Part shown: positions 10,432 to 19,286 of the stretch, piece by piece
How the letters are laid out: each line of letters begins with the position of its first letter
Position numbering within the stretch: position 1 is the first letter of the stretch
Origin: Streptomyces sp. WAC08241
GTDB taxonomy: Bacteria > Actinomycetota > Actinomycetes > Streptomycetales > Streptomycetaceae
Direction: 5' to 3'
Length of the DNA: 64,000 nucleotides
Assembly (NCBI GenBank): GCA_007858575.1
Contig: CP042279.1
Coordinates: forward strand, 4,962,501 to 5,026,500
Made by a program: the position numbers and the translations under genes
The notes under the pieces: model-generated
What the model was told of the DNA's origin: nothing
Database searches by the model: none
What the model saw: the letters and a program-made list of their open reading frames with translations, nothing else

Positions 10432-11679
10432 GCCGGGGTCTCCAGGCGGTGGGCGCGGGCGGTGAGGTGGCGGCGTTCGGGGGCACTGGTGGTGCGGCGG
10501 GCGGCCTCGCGGTAGGAGGCCGCCGCGGCCCCGTGCTCCCCGAGGAGCTCCAGGAGGTGGGCGCGGGTGGCGTGCAGGCGGTGGTGACGGGCCATGCGCT
10601 TGTCGGCCTCCAGCGCGGTGACCAGGTCGAGTCCGGCGGCCGGGCCGTGGACCATGGCGACGGCGACCGCGCGGTTGAGGGCCACCACCGGGTTCGACCC
10701 GAAGCGTTCCAGGAGGTCGTACAGGGCGAGGATCTGGGGCCAGTCGGTGGCACCGGCGTCCTCGGCCTCGTCGTGCACGGCCGCGATGGCGGCCTGGAGC
10801 TGGTACGGCCCGACCCGGCCGCGCGGCAGCGTCCGGCTGACGAGGTCGACCCCTCGGCGACGAGCCGCCGGTCCCACCGGCCGCGGTCCTGCTCGGCCAG
10901 CGGCACCGGCTCCCCGGTCGGGGTCGTACGGGCGGGGCGGCGCGCCTCGGTCAGCAGCATCAGCGCGAGGAGACCGGCGGTCTCGGCGTCGTCGGGCGTC
11001 AGGCGGTGCAGCATCCGGGTGAGCCGGATCGCCTCGGTGGACAGCTCCGGCACGGTCAGGTCGGCGCCGCCCGTGGCGGTGTACCCCTCGTTGAAGACCA
11101 GGTAGAGCACGTGCCGCACCTCGGCCGACCGCTCGGTGAGGTCGGCCCCTCCGGCACGGCCAGGGAGATCCCGGACGCCTTGACGGTCTGCTTGGCGCGG
11201 CTGACGCGCTGGGCCATGGTCGCCTCGGGCACCAGGAAGGCCGCCGCGATCTGCGCGGTGGTCAGGCCGCCGACCGCGCGCAGGGTCAGCGCGACCCGGC
11301 CGGCCGGGGACAGCGCGGGGTGGCAGCACAGGAACAGCAGGGCCAGCGAGTCGTCCCGGTCCCCCTCGGGCACGGCGTCGGCGGCGCGGTCGAGCAGCGC
11401 GGCCTGCGGAGTCGCGAGGGCGAGGGCGTCCTCGCGGCGCCGCCGGGCGCTGTCGCCGCGGATCTGGTCGACCAGCCTGCGGGAGGCGACGGTGACCAGC
11501 CAGCCCCGGGGGTTCTCCGGGACGCCGGCCTCCGGCCATTGCAGGGCGGCGGCCAGGAGGGCCTCCTGGACGGCGTCCTCGCACGCGTCGAAGACGCCGT
11601 ACCGGCGCACGAGCGCGCCGAGGACCCGCGGCGCCAGCTCGCGCAGCAGGTCCTCGGCGACGGAGTGCGCGGTGGTCAC
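10428..11679 (-). CDS. RNA polymerase sigma-70-like factor (ECF type with DUF6596 C-terminus)
   Basis: About 415 residues, much longer than a minimal ECF factor. Sigma region 2 (LLRELAPRVLGALVRRYGVF, CEDAVQEALLAA), region 4 (ALTLRAVGGLTTAQIAAAFL, MAQRVSRAKQTV), then a long helical C-terminal domain (LYLVFNEGYTATGG, LALYDLLERFGSNPVVALNRA) characteristic of the sigma family paired with YCII proteins. GTG 11679 overlaps the YCII gene's stop. Frame breaks near 11142 and 10860. Target promoters and signal unknown; the linked YCII protein is probably functionally connected. Confidence 0.8.
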
Positions 11680-12038
11680 GCGTCCGCCGCGGACTCGTGC
11701 AGCACCGGCCACAGCTCCACCGGGTCCACGTCCGCGAACGGCATGTCCGCCGCGATCTCCTGCGCCCGCTCCAGGCTGTCGCAGTCGAGCATGTAGAAGC
11801 TGGCGATGTACTCCTTGGTCTCCAGGTACGGCCCGTCGGTGACCGCAGGGACGCCGTCCTCGCGGCGCACGAGCCGGGCGGCGGCCGCGTCCGCCAGGCC
11901 GTAGGCGCCGAGGAGTTCGCCGCTCTCGCGGTACTTCTCGTTGAACGCCTCCTGCTTGGCGATCGCCTCCGGCCACGCCTCGGCCGGGAAGGAGTCCCAC
12001 TTGGCCTGGTTGCCGTAGATCATCGCGACGTACTTCAT
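11676..12038 (-). CDS. YCII-domain (DGPF) protein
   Basis: Intact 120-residue protein with the DGP(F/Y) motif in PAVTDGPYLETKEYIASFYML and an N-terminal MKYVAMIYGNQAKW strand. Proteins of this group, often annotated YCII-related or DGPF, are commonly encoded immediately before DUF6596 sigma factors, exactly as here, with a GTGA overlap. A catalytic role has been suggested for some YCII proteins, but a partner or sensor role beside the sigma factor is equally possible. Confidence 0.85.
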   Translation of the reverse strand: MKYVAMIYGNQAKWDSFPAEAWPEAIAKQEAFNEKYRESGELLGAYGLADAAAARLVRREDGVPAVTDGPYLETKEYIASFYMLDCDSLERAQEIAADMPFADVDPVELWPVLHESAADA

Positions 12039-12195
12039 GTCGGGTGTCCTCGGTCCCGCGCGCCCCGTCGGCGCGCTGTCACCCCTCAGTCGGAGCCGGG
12101 GGCGAGCCTTCTACATCCGGCGGCGACTTTTCTCGAAAATTCTTTCCGCACCGCCGCCGCGCCGCCGCCGCGCCTCCTCCGCACCGCCGCACGGC

Positions 12196-13185
12196 TCAGG
12201 TGATGAGCCCCTGGGCGACCTTGTCGAAGTGGTCCCGCCAGGACACCGGCCCGCCGACCGGTTCGGTACGCGTACGGGCCTGTTCCCGGCGGCAGGGGCC
12301 GCAGCGGGTCTCGTCGGCCACCTGCCGGAAGGTGTGTTCCCTGCCCGGCCCCTCGCAGATCACGATCCCGCCCCCGGCCGGGCGGCCACGGCCGGCTCCG
12401 GCGGGCGCTCCGGGAGCTTCACCGTCAGCCGGTGCCGGAGGAACCCGACCGCCGACCGCACGCCGTCGACGGGCAGGTGGGACGTCAGGGCGTGCCGCAG
12501 CTCCGCGACCGACACCCCGCGCCGCAGCCACTCCGCCGCCGCCTCGGCCAGGCCCCGGGCCTCCCGGACGCCGAGCAACAGGTCCCGGCTCTGGTGCCGG
12601 AGGGAGAGCAACAGGCGCTCGGCCGTCGCGACTTCGGGAGCGGGTGCCTCGGCGGTGGGCACCTCGGCGGCGGGCTCTTCGGTGGCGGGCTCTTCGACGG
12701 CGGACGCCTCGGCGGCGGGCTCTTCGGTGGGTGGGTGGAAGGAGTCTTCCCCAGTCTTCGTCTTTGGGGTTGGAGCGACCGAGTGCCGGTGACGTCGGCG
12801 GACCGACCGTCGGGTTCGCCCCACTCGGTCCGTCGGTCTCCGGCTCCTCCACCGGCACGCCGTTCCGCACCGCCGCCGCCTCTTCACGCGTCAGGGTGAC
12901 GTTGGAGAGGAGCTGGTCGGTGCTCCAGCGCCCCCGGCGGCCCTGCGTCTTCCACTCGTGCAGGAGCCCGGACGCCGCCAGCCCCTTCTTCGCCCGCTGG
13001 TACTCCCGGGGCAACAGCCCCAGTTCGGCGGCGTGTTCGCCGAGGGGCTTGTCGCACTCGGAGGCGGGCAGGCCCTGGATGTAGAGGAGGAGGACCTTGG
13101 CGTCGCTGTTCAGGTGCCGATGGCGTACGAGTTCGTTCGATGCCTTGGTGAACGATCGAACGGGAGAGATAACATGTCGAAGCAT
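12196..13185 (-). CDS. Helix-turn-helix replication/regulator-like protein
   Basis: About 330 residues. The start MLRHVISPVRSFTKASNELV (ATG 13185) matches the conserved beginning of a Streptomyces family with a winged-helix domain (residues ~10-100: DAKVLLLYIQGLP, REYQRAKKGLAASGLLHEWK). The middle is a Glu/Ala/Pro-rich linker (EEPAAEASAVEEPATEE), followed by LLLGVREARGLAEAAAEWLR and a C-terminal CEGP...CGPCR zinc-ribbon-like motif. Frame breaks near 12735 and 12365. Members are often found on plasmids and integrative elements as well as chromosomes; function is not established. Confidence 0.6.
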   Translation of the reverse strand: MLRHVISPVRSFTKASNELVRHRHLNSDAKVLLLYIQGLPASECDKPLGEHAAELGLLPREYQRAKKGLAASGLLHEWKTQGRRGRWSTDQLLSNVTLTREEAAAVRNGVPVEEPETDGPSGANPTVGPPTSPALGRSNPKDEDWGRLLPPTHRRARRRGVRRRRARHRRARRRGAHRRGTRSRSRDGRAPVALPPAPEPGPVARRPGGPGPGRGGGGVAAARGVGRGAAARPDVPPARRRRAVGGRVPPAPADGEAPGAPAGAGRGRPAGGGIVICEGPGREHTFRQVADETRCGPCRREQARTRTEPVGGPVSWRDHFDKVAQGLIT

Positions 13186-13279
13186 TTCTGGTTTCTTTCT
13201 CTGGTGGGCCAGAGTGAAGGCCCCCGAGGTGTGTTCCAGCACCCTCGGGGCCGCTCTTTCACAGAGCGTGACGACGTAT

Positions 13280-13689
13280 TTACCGTACAGCAGATTTCAC
13301 GAACTGATGCAACAACTCCGGCTCCACGAACGGATCTTCGAGCGTCGGACGTGACCTCCAGTCCAGCGGCCACGTCGACCCGTGCAGCGCCGGGATCCCC
13401 ACGTACGCCTCACCCCTGCCGTTGCCGCTGAGCGCCCGCGCCGGGCGGGCTAGGCGTACGCCGCCGCCGTACGGGGCGGCAGCAGGAAGTACAGGTTCCG
13501 CGCGCCCTTCGCCTCCCGGACGATCGGTCCCGCCTGGAAGTCCGTGAACGCCATCAGGCGGTACGCCACGTCCTCCCCGAGGAACCCTCCGATCCGTACG
13601 GCGTCGAAGTGCACGCCCGCGTGGCGGAGGGCGTGTCCGGTTGCGGGGACCCAAGTGGGCGCGCTGTCAAGCGGCTTGCGCAGATTCAT
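13280..13689 (-). CDS. Conserved hypothetical protein next to an XRE/DUF397 module
   Basis: About 135 residues. It starts MNLRKPLDSAPTWVP (ATG 13689), continues HAGVHFDAVRIGGFLGEDVA and GARNLYFLLPPRTAAAY, and after a frame break near 13447 ends EAYVGIPALHGSTWPLDW...ELLHQFV. The RNLYFLLPP and GIPALH blocks recur in a Streptomyces family encoded near XRE regulators and Prim-Pol-like genes; it may be a degenerate relative of the latter. Divergent from the XRE gene with a dyad between. Its 3' end (TAA stop) is AT-richer than its surroundings. Confidence 0.5.
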
Positions 13690-13728
13690 GCGGCCAGCTT
13701 CGTGGGCGTGGTCTCCTGTGACCAGCGA

Positions 13729-13753
13729 CACAGTCCGGTTGTGCAGGACTGTG
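13729..13753. promoter_or_regulatory. Dyad between hypothetical gene and XRE regulator
   Basis: CACAGTCC (13729-13736) and GGACTGTG (13746-13753) are perfect inverted octamers with a 9-bp spacer, ending 17 bp before the GTG of the XRE regulator and just before its CGGGAGG ribosome site. Position and symmetry suggest autoregulation of the XRE gene. Confidence 0.5.
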
Positions 13754-13770
13754 CACTCGGGAGGTCGGGT

Positions 13771-14589
13771 GTGAACAACGAGAAGAAGAGGGCTCCGGGA
13801 GCCTCGAAGGCCTTCGGCGCCCTCCTGCGCTTCCACCGCGAGCGCGCGGGCGTCTCGCAGGAGGCGCTGGGCCTGAAGACCGGTTATTCCAAGTCACAGG
13901 TGGCGATGATCGAGCGCGGGGAGCGACGGGCGAAGGGGAACTTCGTCGACGTCGCGGACGAGATGACGGGTGCACAAGGTGCACTTTTGGCGGTGGCCGA
14001 GGAGGTGACGGCGAGCGGGATCGCGGCGTGGTTCGAGGACTACTTGTGGGAGGAGGCGAAGGCGGCGGGCATCCACATGTACGAGAACCACCTGATCCCC
14101 GGCCCTCTTCAGACGAAGGAGTACGCGCGGGCCGTCTTCCACTCCGCAGTTCCGGCGCTGGAGGACGACGAGATAGAGGCGAGCATCGCAGCCCGGATCG
14201 CCCGGCAGGAGCTCTTCTCCCGCAAGCCCGCTCCCGTGGTGACCTTCGTCCTGGAGAGGGCGGCGTTGATCAAACCGCTCGGAGGAAAGGACGTACTCCG
14301 CGAGAACTTGTTGCACGTCCTCGACATGGCCGGACTGCGCAATGTCGAGGTCCAGGTGATGCCGGAGAAGCCGAGAACCCACGCCGGGCTGAACGGGCCC
14401 TTCATCCTTCTCGAAACCGAAGAACGCCGAGATCGGCTCGTCTATGTCGAAGGGCAGGGCGGAAGGTACTTTCTCAGCGAGCAGCCGGACGTGGGAGACG
14501 TCTTCGCCCGCTACAGCACCCTGCGGGCGCAGGCCCACACGCCGGAGGAATCCGCACGCATCATCGAACAGGTGGCACGAGAGCTATGA
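13771..14589 (+). CDS. XRE-family regulator with DUF5753
   Basis: Intact 272-residue regulator. N-terminal helix-turn-helix (ALLRFHRERAGVSQEALGLK, YSKSQVAMIERGERRAKGNF) then the DUF5753 domain (AAWFEDYLWEEAKAAGIHMY, ENHLIPGPLQTKEYARAV, IAARIARQELFSRKPAPVVT, YFLSEQPDVGDVFARYSTLR). Start GTG 13771 is supported by CGGGAGG six bases upstream. The stop overlaps the ATG of a DUF397 gene (ATGA), the standard BldB/WhiJ-like paired module of Streptomyces, many copies of which modulate development. The ligand or partner is thought to be the DUF397 protein. Confidence 0.9.
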   Translation: MNNEKKRAPGASKAFGALLRFHRERAGVSQEALGLKTGYSKSQVAMIERGERRAKGNFVDVADEMTGAQGALLAVAEEVTASGIAAWFEDYLWEEAKAAGIHMYENHLIPGPLQTKEYARAVFHSAVPALEDDEIEASIAARIARQELFSRKPAPVVTFVLERAALIKPLGGKDVLRENLLHVLDMAGLRNVEVQVMPEKPRTHAGLNGPFILLETEERRDRLVYVEGQGGRYFLSEQPDVGDVFARYSTLRAQAHTPEESARIIEQVAREL

Positions 14590-14819
14590 GCACCGACCCC
14601 AACTGGTTCAAAAGCAGCTACAGCGGCGACCAGGGCGGCAACTGCGTCGAGGTCGCCGTCACCTGGACCAAGTCCTCCTACAGCAGCGAACAGGGCGGCA
14701 ACTGCGTCGAGGTCGCCGCCTGCCCCCACTCCGTCCACGTCCGTGACTCCAAGGACACCGGCCTCCCCTCCTTCGAGGTCTCCCCGGCCGCCTGGGCCGC
14801 CTTCGTCTCCGGCGTCTGA
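14586..14819 (+). CDS. DUF397 protein with duplicated motif
   Basis: 77 residues. A normal DUF397 protein has one W-KSSYS...GGNCVEVA block; here it is present twice in tandem (WFKSSYSGDQGGNCVEVA and WTKSSYSSEQGGNCVEVA), followed by the usual VHVRDSKDTGLPSFEVSPAA end. Translationally coupled to the XRE regulator and presumed to act with it as a small effector or antagonist. The duplicated block is 48 bp at DNA level. Confidence 0.9.
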   Translation: MSTDPNWFKSSYSGDQGGNCVEVAVTWTKSSYSSEQGGNCVEVAACPHSVHVRDSKDTGLPSFEVSPAAWAAFVSGV

Positions 14820-14912
14820 CGGCGGGCCCGGCTTTCCTCGGCAATCCGCGGCGGCGGCTCCGGTCCTTGTTCTAGTTTGGGATCTCCGCAGCCGCCCGGG
14901 GGGAACACCGCA

Positions 14913-16811
14913 GTGGAACCGCTGACAGGGGAGGACCCTCTCGCATAGGCCCGTACCGCCTGATCGCCCGTCTCGGCGCGGGCGGTATGGGCCTGGTCTA
15001 CCTGGGCCGCTCCGACCTGGGGCGCACGGTCGCCGTCAAGGTCGTCCAGGCCGAGCACGCCCAGCACCCGGAGTTCCGCCGCCGGTTCGCCCGTGAGGTG
15101 GCGGCGGCCCGGCGCGTGGGCGGGACCTGGACGGCCGACGTCCTGGACGCCGACACCGAGGCGGCCGTGCCGTGGGTGGCGACCCAGTACATCCCCGGGC
15201 CCGACCTGACCACCGTCGTGAACGAGGACTTCGGGCCGCTGCCCGAGCGGTCGGTCCGCACCTCGCCAACCGCCTCGCCCTCGCCCTCCAGGCCGTGCAC
15301 GAGGCGGGGTTGATCCACTGCGACCTCAAGCCGTCCAACGTCCTGGTGACGGTGGACGGGCCGCGCGTCATCGACTTCGGGATCGCGCGGGCGATGGACG
15401 GCCTGGCCGGGGACAGCCTGCACACCCGCACCGGCATGCTGATCGGCTCGCCCGGCTTCATGTCGCCGGAGCAGGTGCGCGGCCTCGAACTCACCCCGGC
15501 GTCCGACGTGTTCTGCCTGGGCGCGCTCCTCGTCTACGCCTCCACCGGGCGCCTCCTCTTCGGCGCCACGGACAGCGGCCTGAACGCCCACCTCTTCCGG
15601 ATCGCGGAGGAGGAGGCGGACCTGACCGGCGTACCGGAGCCGCTCGTCGACCTCGTGCGGGCCTGTCTGCACAAGGATCCGGCCGAGCGGCCCACCCCTC
15701 GCGAGGTGGCTGCGCGCACGGCGGGCGACCAGGACGGCGAGTGGCTGCCGGGGTCGGTGCTGGCCCAGTTGGGCCGCCGCGCCGCCCACCTGCTGGACTA
15801 CGCCCCCGCCGCACCCGCGCCCGTGCCCACCGCCGCCGACGTCCTCACCGCGCGGCCCGTCCCCCGGGCCCGGACCGTCCTGTCGGCGCCCCCGCCGCCC
15901 GCGTACGCCCCGACGGCCCCCGCCCACACGCCGTACCCGGAAGTTCCCCTCCCCGGCGGTGGTGGGGCCTGGTGGTCCTCGCCCTGGCCCAGCTCGTCGT
16001 GCTGTTCGACGCCGCGTTCTCCTACAAGGCGATGGTCTGGAGCGGAGCCGGCGACGACCTGGGGATCTCCCGCGAGGGCGTGCGGGTGAGCTCCACCGTC
16101 TACCTGGACGTCGTGCCCATCGCGTACACGCTGGCCTTCGTCGTGCTGCTGCCGTTCGGCTCCCGCCTCGCCCGCCTCCTGGGCGGCAAGAGGCTGCTGG
16201 TGGCCGGTCTGGCGGGGTTCGCGGCGGCCACCGCCCTCAGCGCCCTGGCGCCCTCCTCCGACGTGTGGACCACGGGCCGCGCCTCCAGGGCGCCTTCGCC
16301 GCGCTGGTCTCGTCGTCCGCCCCGGTCCTGGTGTCCGCCTCCTTCCCCGACCCGCGCGAACGCCGCAGGGCGTTCGGGACCCACCTCGCGATCGCGGGCG
16401 GCGCTCCGGCGCTCGGCCTGACGGTCTTCTGGCTGCTCCCGATCCACCCGTACTGGCGCTGGATCCTGTTCGCCGAGGTCCTCTCGCCGTGGTCGCCCTG
16501 GTCGGGGCGGCGGTCCTGGTGCGCGGCCGCCCGGGGCGTACCGCCGTCCGCCCCGACGGGCTCGGTGCTGTGCGGCGCCCTCGGGATCGCCGCGATCAGC
16601 GGGCCGTTCCGCACTTCACGGGCAACGAGGTCCTGCTCCCGGCCGCCGGCGTGCTGGTCGCGGCCTTCGTGTGGCGGCGGACCGGGACGAGCGGCGCCCC
16701 GGGCCCGTCGTCCGGCGGCGGGGCCGGGCGCACGCCGGGTTCTTCGTCGCGGCGGCCCTGGCCAACGTCGTCGCCGCCCTCCCGTACACCGCCCTGGGGT
16801 ACTCCTCCTGA
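14913..16811 (+). CDS. Serine/threonine protein kinase fused to an MFS-like membrane domain
   Basis: GTG 14913, preceded by GGGGGGAA. Residues ~10-270 are a Hanks-type kinase: glycine loop RLGAGGMGLVYLG, lysine in VAVKVV, catalytic HCDLKPSNVL, DFGIA, activation segment GSPGFMSPEQV. A Pro/Ala linker (~100 residues) leads, with no stop and no new start, into a hydrophobic half: RRWWGLVVLALAQLVVLFDA, YTLAFVVLLPFGSRLARLLG, RLLVAGLAGFAAATALSALA, further spans, ending LANVVAALPYTALGYSS. That half resembles DHA2-type MFS transporters, with about 8-9 spans rather than 12-14. Frame breaks near 14940, 15252, 15957, 16285, 16482, 16612 and 16735. Kinase active residues are all present, so signalling coupled to a membrane sensor or transporter is likely. 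Confidence 0.7.
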
Positions 16812-16832
16812 GGGTGCGCCCGGGGCCCGGGG

Positions 16833-17206
16833 TCAGGCGGCCCAGGGCGGCGTGAGGGTGGTGCCGTCGGGCAGGGCGGCGGTGAGGCCCGTGCGGGTGG
16901 TGACCCACATCCGCGCGGGCCGGTCGGTCGCGTTGGTGACCGTCAGTTCGGAGCCGGCCGGGGCCACCGCCGCGTCGCCGGGGCGAGTTCGGCGCTCTCG
17001 CCGTCGACGGTGAAGCGCAGGCGGCCGGAGAGGACGTAGAACACCTCCTCCCGGCTGATCACATGGGCCCGGCCGGGCGTACCGGCTGGGACCTCGCCGC
17101 GCCAGGCGGCCAGGTCGCGGCTGCCCGTGTCCGTACGGGCGTAGGAGACGAAGCGGACGCCGTGGATCTCGTGCACGGCGGCGTCGGTGCTGCGGATGAA
17201 GGGCAT
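16833..17206 (-). CDS. Cupin-domain protein
   Basis: About 124 residues: MPFIRSTDAAVHEIHGVRFV, then cupin motifs GTPGRAHVISREEVFYVLSG and LRFTVDGESAEL, and after a break near 16980 VAPAGSELTVTNATDRPARM. The H...E arrangement of a metal site is partly kept (RAHVISREE). Divergent from the MarR gene with a double palindrome in the 67-bp gap; the cupin is the likely regulated gene. Small-molecule binding or dioxygenase-like chemistry is possible, substrate unknown. Confidence 0.75.
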
Positions 17207-17220
17207 GTCGACTCACTATG

Positions 17221-17256
17221 GACAAGTTGCTTGTCCATACAGACAAGCAACTTGTC
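17221..17256. promoter_or_regulatory. Double palindromic operator between cupin and MarR genes
   Basis: GACAAGTTGCTTGTC (17221-17235) and its exact reverse complement GACAAGCAACTTGTC (17242-17256) are separated by CATACA. Each 15-mer is itself a palindrome (GACAAG-N3-CTTGTC), so the site offers two full dimer sites and overall symmetry. Near-certain binding site of the adjacent MarR regulator, placed to control both divergent genes. Confidence 0.8.
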
Positions 17257-17273
17257 GAGTTATAGTCAAGGGC

Positions 17274-17714
17274 ATGGACGACGCCCTGGCCTTCTCCTCG
17301 CTCGTGCTCGCACTCTCCGGGCACCTGGTGCAGGAGATCCACACCCGCGTGGCCCGGCAGGGCTTCGAGGACCTGCGGCCCGCGCACGGCTTCGCCTTCG
17401 TCCGGATCTCCCGGGGGACGCCACCACGGCCGATCTGGCCGCGCGCACCTGGGGGTGACTAAGTAGGCCGCCGCCCAGCTCGTCGACGAGCTGGTCCGCA
17501 AGGGGTACGTGGAACGGCTCCCGCACCCCCACGACGCCCGCGCCAAGCTCCTCGGGCTGACCGGGAGCGGATGGAGGCCACGCGCGCCGCCGACCGGGCG
17601 GCCCGGGACGCCGTCGCGCCCTGGCGGGAGGTCCTGGGCGAGGAGCGCTTCGGCGAACTCGTCGGCGACCTGGCCCGGTTCGCCCCGCCGGGGCCGGTCC
17701 GGCCCGCCTGGTGA
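17274..17714 (+). CDS. MarR-family transcriptional regulator
   Basis: About 145 residues. MDDALAFSSLVLALSGHLVQ and RPAHGFAFVRISRGDATTAD are helix 1-2; the winged helix is LAAHLGVTKQAAAQLVDELV and KGYVERLPHPHDARAKLLGL; the tail is AARDAVAPWREVLGEERFGE. Frame breaks near 17420 and 17570. No good ribosome site precedes ATG 17274, so the transcript is probably leaderless or very short, starting within the palindromic operator. Presumed repressor of itself and of the cupin gene. Confidence 0.8.
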
Positions 17715-17747
17715 GCCGGACGGGCCGCCCGTACTGCCCGTACTGGT

Positions 17748-18758
17748 CTACGGGGTGAGGACACCGTTCAGGAAGGGCTCCACGGCCTCGCGCCACGCGT
17801 CCGGGTGCTCGTAGTGGAGGAGGTGGCCGGCGTCGGGGATCTCCGCGTACTCCCCGTGGGGAGGACCCGGACCATCTCCTGGGCCTCGGCGCGGCCCAGT
17901 TCGCCGTCCAGGCCCCGGACGACGAGGGTCGGGCAGCGGACCTGGGCGAGCGAGTCCCAGTGGGCGTCGTGGACCCAGGTCTCGCGGGAGGTCAGCATCT
18001 GCTCCGGGTCGAACACCGGGCGCCAGCCGTCGGCGTGCTCGGCCATCACCTCGGCGAAGAAGGCGCCCCGGGCCGGGTTCGGGGTCTCCACCCAGGGGTC
18101 CTCGTCGCCGAACCAGCGGTGGACCGCCTCCAGGGACGGGAAGGGCGCCGGCCAGCACCGGAACCAGTCCTGCCAGGCGCGCTGCGAGGCCGCGCCGAGG
18201 GCGGAGGCGCGCATGTCGCAGATGACCAGGGCGCGGACGAGGTCCGGGCGCTCGGCGGCGAGCTGCCAGGCCGTCAGGGCGCCCATGGAGTGGCCGATCA
18301 GGGTCACGGGGCCGAGGCCGAGCTGCTCGACGACGGCGGCCGCGTCCGCCACGTACGCCTCGCGCGTGAACGGTCCGGCGGCGGGCTTCCCGCTGCTCCC
18401 GTGGCCGCGCTGGTCGAGGGCGACGAGCCGGTGCCCGCCGGTGAGGCGGCTGCCGCGCGGGCCCAGTGCCCGGCGTGGCCCATCAGTCCGTGGAGGAGTA
18501 ACACGCCGGGGCGGGGGCCCGGAGGGCGTCCGGAGCGGGCGGCTCCGGGCGGGCGGCCGCCCGGGCGCGGGACCGCGCCCCGGCCGGGACCGGGCTGCGG
18601 GACGATGCCCGCGACGCCGGGGCGGGGGCGCCCTGCGCGGGAGCGCTCCGGCCCGTGATGCCGCCGCTCGTGATGCCGCCGCCCGTGGGTCCGGGCGTGT
18701 GGTCCCAGGCCGTCAGCCGGACGCCGTCGGCCCCGGTGACGTCGAGTCGTCGCGCCAT
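17748..18758 (-). CDS. Alpha/beta hydrolase
   Basis: About 335 residues. Starts MARRLDVTGADGVRLTAWDH (ATG 18758, GGAG upstream). An Ala/Pro/Arg-rich insert precedes LLLHGLMGHAGHWARA (oxyanion HG). The nucleophile elbow is LIGHSMGALTAWQLA; the histidine is in PDAGHLLHYEHPDAW; an acid is likely in the VVRGLDGELG turn. Frame breaks near 17865, 18420-18450 and 18505. Resembles epoxide-hydrolase/lactonase-like enzymes; substrate unknown. An SOS-like box lies 42 bp upstream. Confidence 0.75.
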
Positions 18759-18799
18759 GTCTCCGGCACCCCCTCTTTCCGTCGAACCTCGCCAGAGTA

Positions 18800-18815
18800 T
18801 CGAACTCGCATTCGA
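18800..18815. promoter_or_regulatory. LexA/SOS-box-like sequence
   Basis: TCGAACTCGCATTCGA matches 11 of the 12 defined positions of the actinobacterial SOS box TCGAAC-N4-GTTCGA. It lies 42 bp before the alpha/beta hydrolase start. A single mismatch at a conserved position makes binding plausible rather than certain. Confidence 0.4.
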
Positions 18816-19214
18816 AAATGCTCTCCTGCCACACAACACCCCTCGTTCGAGTGACAGCGCTCAAGGATTGACGGGCGCGACCGAGGGGAGATTTTGAGCG
18901 GGAGGCGGACCGCTCGGGGAAAAACGGTCCGAAGGGAATGACCTTGAGAGCTCGGGGCTCCAGGTCATGACTGGGGACGGACTCGGCGCCCACGGGCGCC
19001 GGGGTCCTCTGTTGTCGGTGGCGTCGTCCGTCGCCCTCATGGCCCCCACCCCTCCGCACCCGGCTCGTACCAGCGTGGCACGGCGAAGGAGCGGGCGTGG
19101 CCATTCCGACGTAAACCGGGGCGGCGTCACCGCCGCGCGTACGCCCGGGCCCGCTCCAGCCCCTCGGGTCCGCCCGGGCCGCCCGGACGCCTCCGTACGG
19201 CCGCGCACGCGAAG

Positions 19215-19247
19215 GGCCGCCCCGGGCCTCTTCGGCCCGGTGCGGCC
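19215..19247 (-). terminator. Rho-independent-like terminator of the DmdR gene
   Basis: GGCCGCCCCGGGCC pairs with CGGCCCGGTGCGGCC around a TCTT loop, one mismatch in the stem, 40 bp past the regulator's stop codon on the minus strand. No T tract. Confidence 0.6.
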
Positions 19248-19286
19248 CCGTCCGTCGCTCCACCGCTCTTCCGGCGGAGCCCCGGC

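Larger units (their letters stand above)
18759..19286. other. Long intergenic region, no gene supported
   Basis: No coding pattern holds on either strand; the longest open frame (minus, 18861-19208) has no domain, no good start and poor composition. It contains an SOS-like box near the hydrolase start, a short perfect hairpin (CGGCGCCC-AC-GGGCGCCG, 18984-19001) and the terminator of the iron regulator gene. An unannotated small RNA cannot be excluded. Confidence 0.6.

Noticed and set aside
12037..13084. Plus-strand open frames opposite the HTH protein
   Set aside because: Antisense to a gene with conserved N-terminus and good start; low-complexity translation.
18861..19208. Minus-strand 115-codon open frame in the gap before dmdR1
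   Set aside because: No ribosome site, no recognisable sequence, rare-residue composition unlike neighbours, no support from context.
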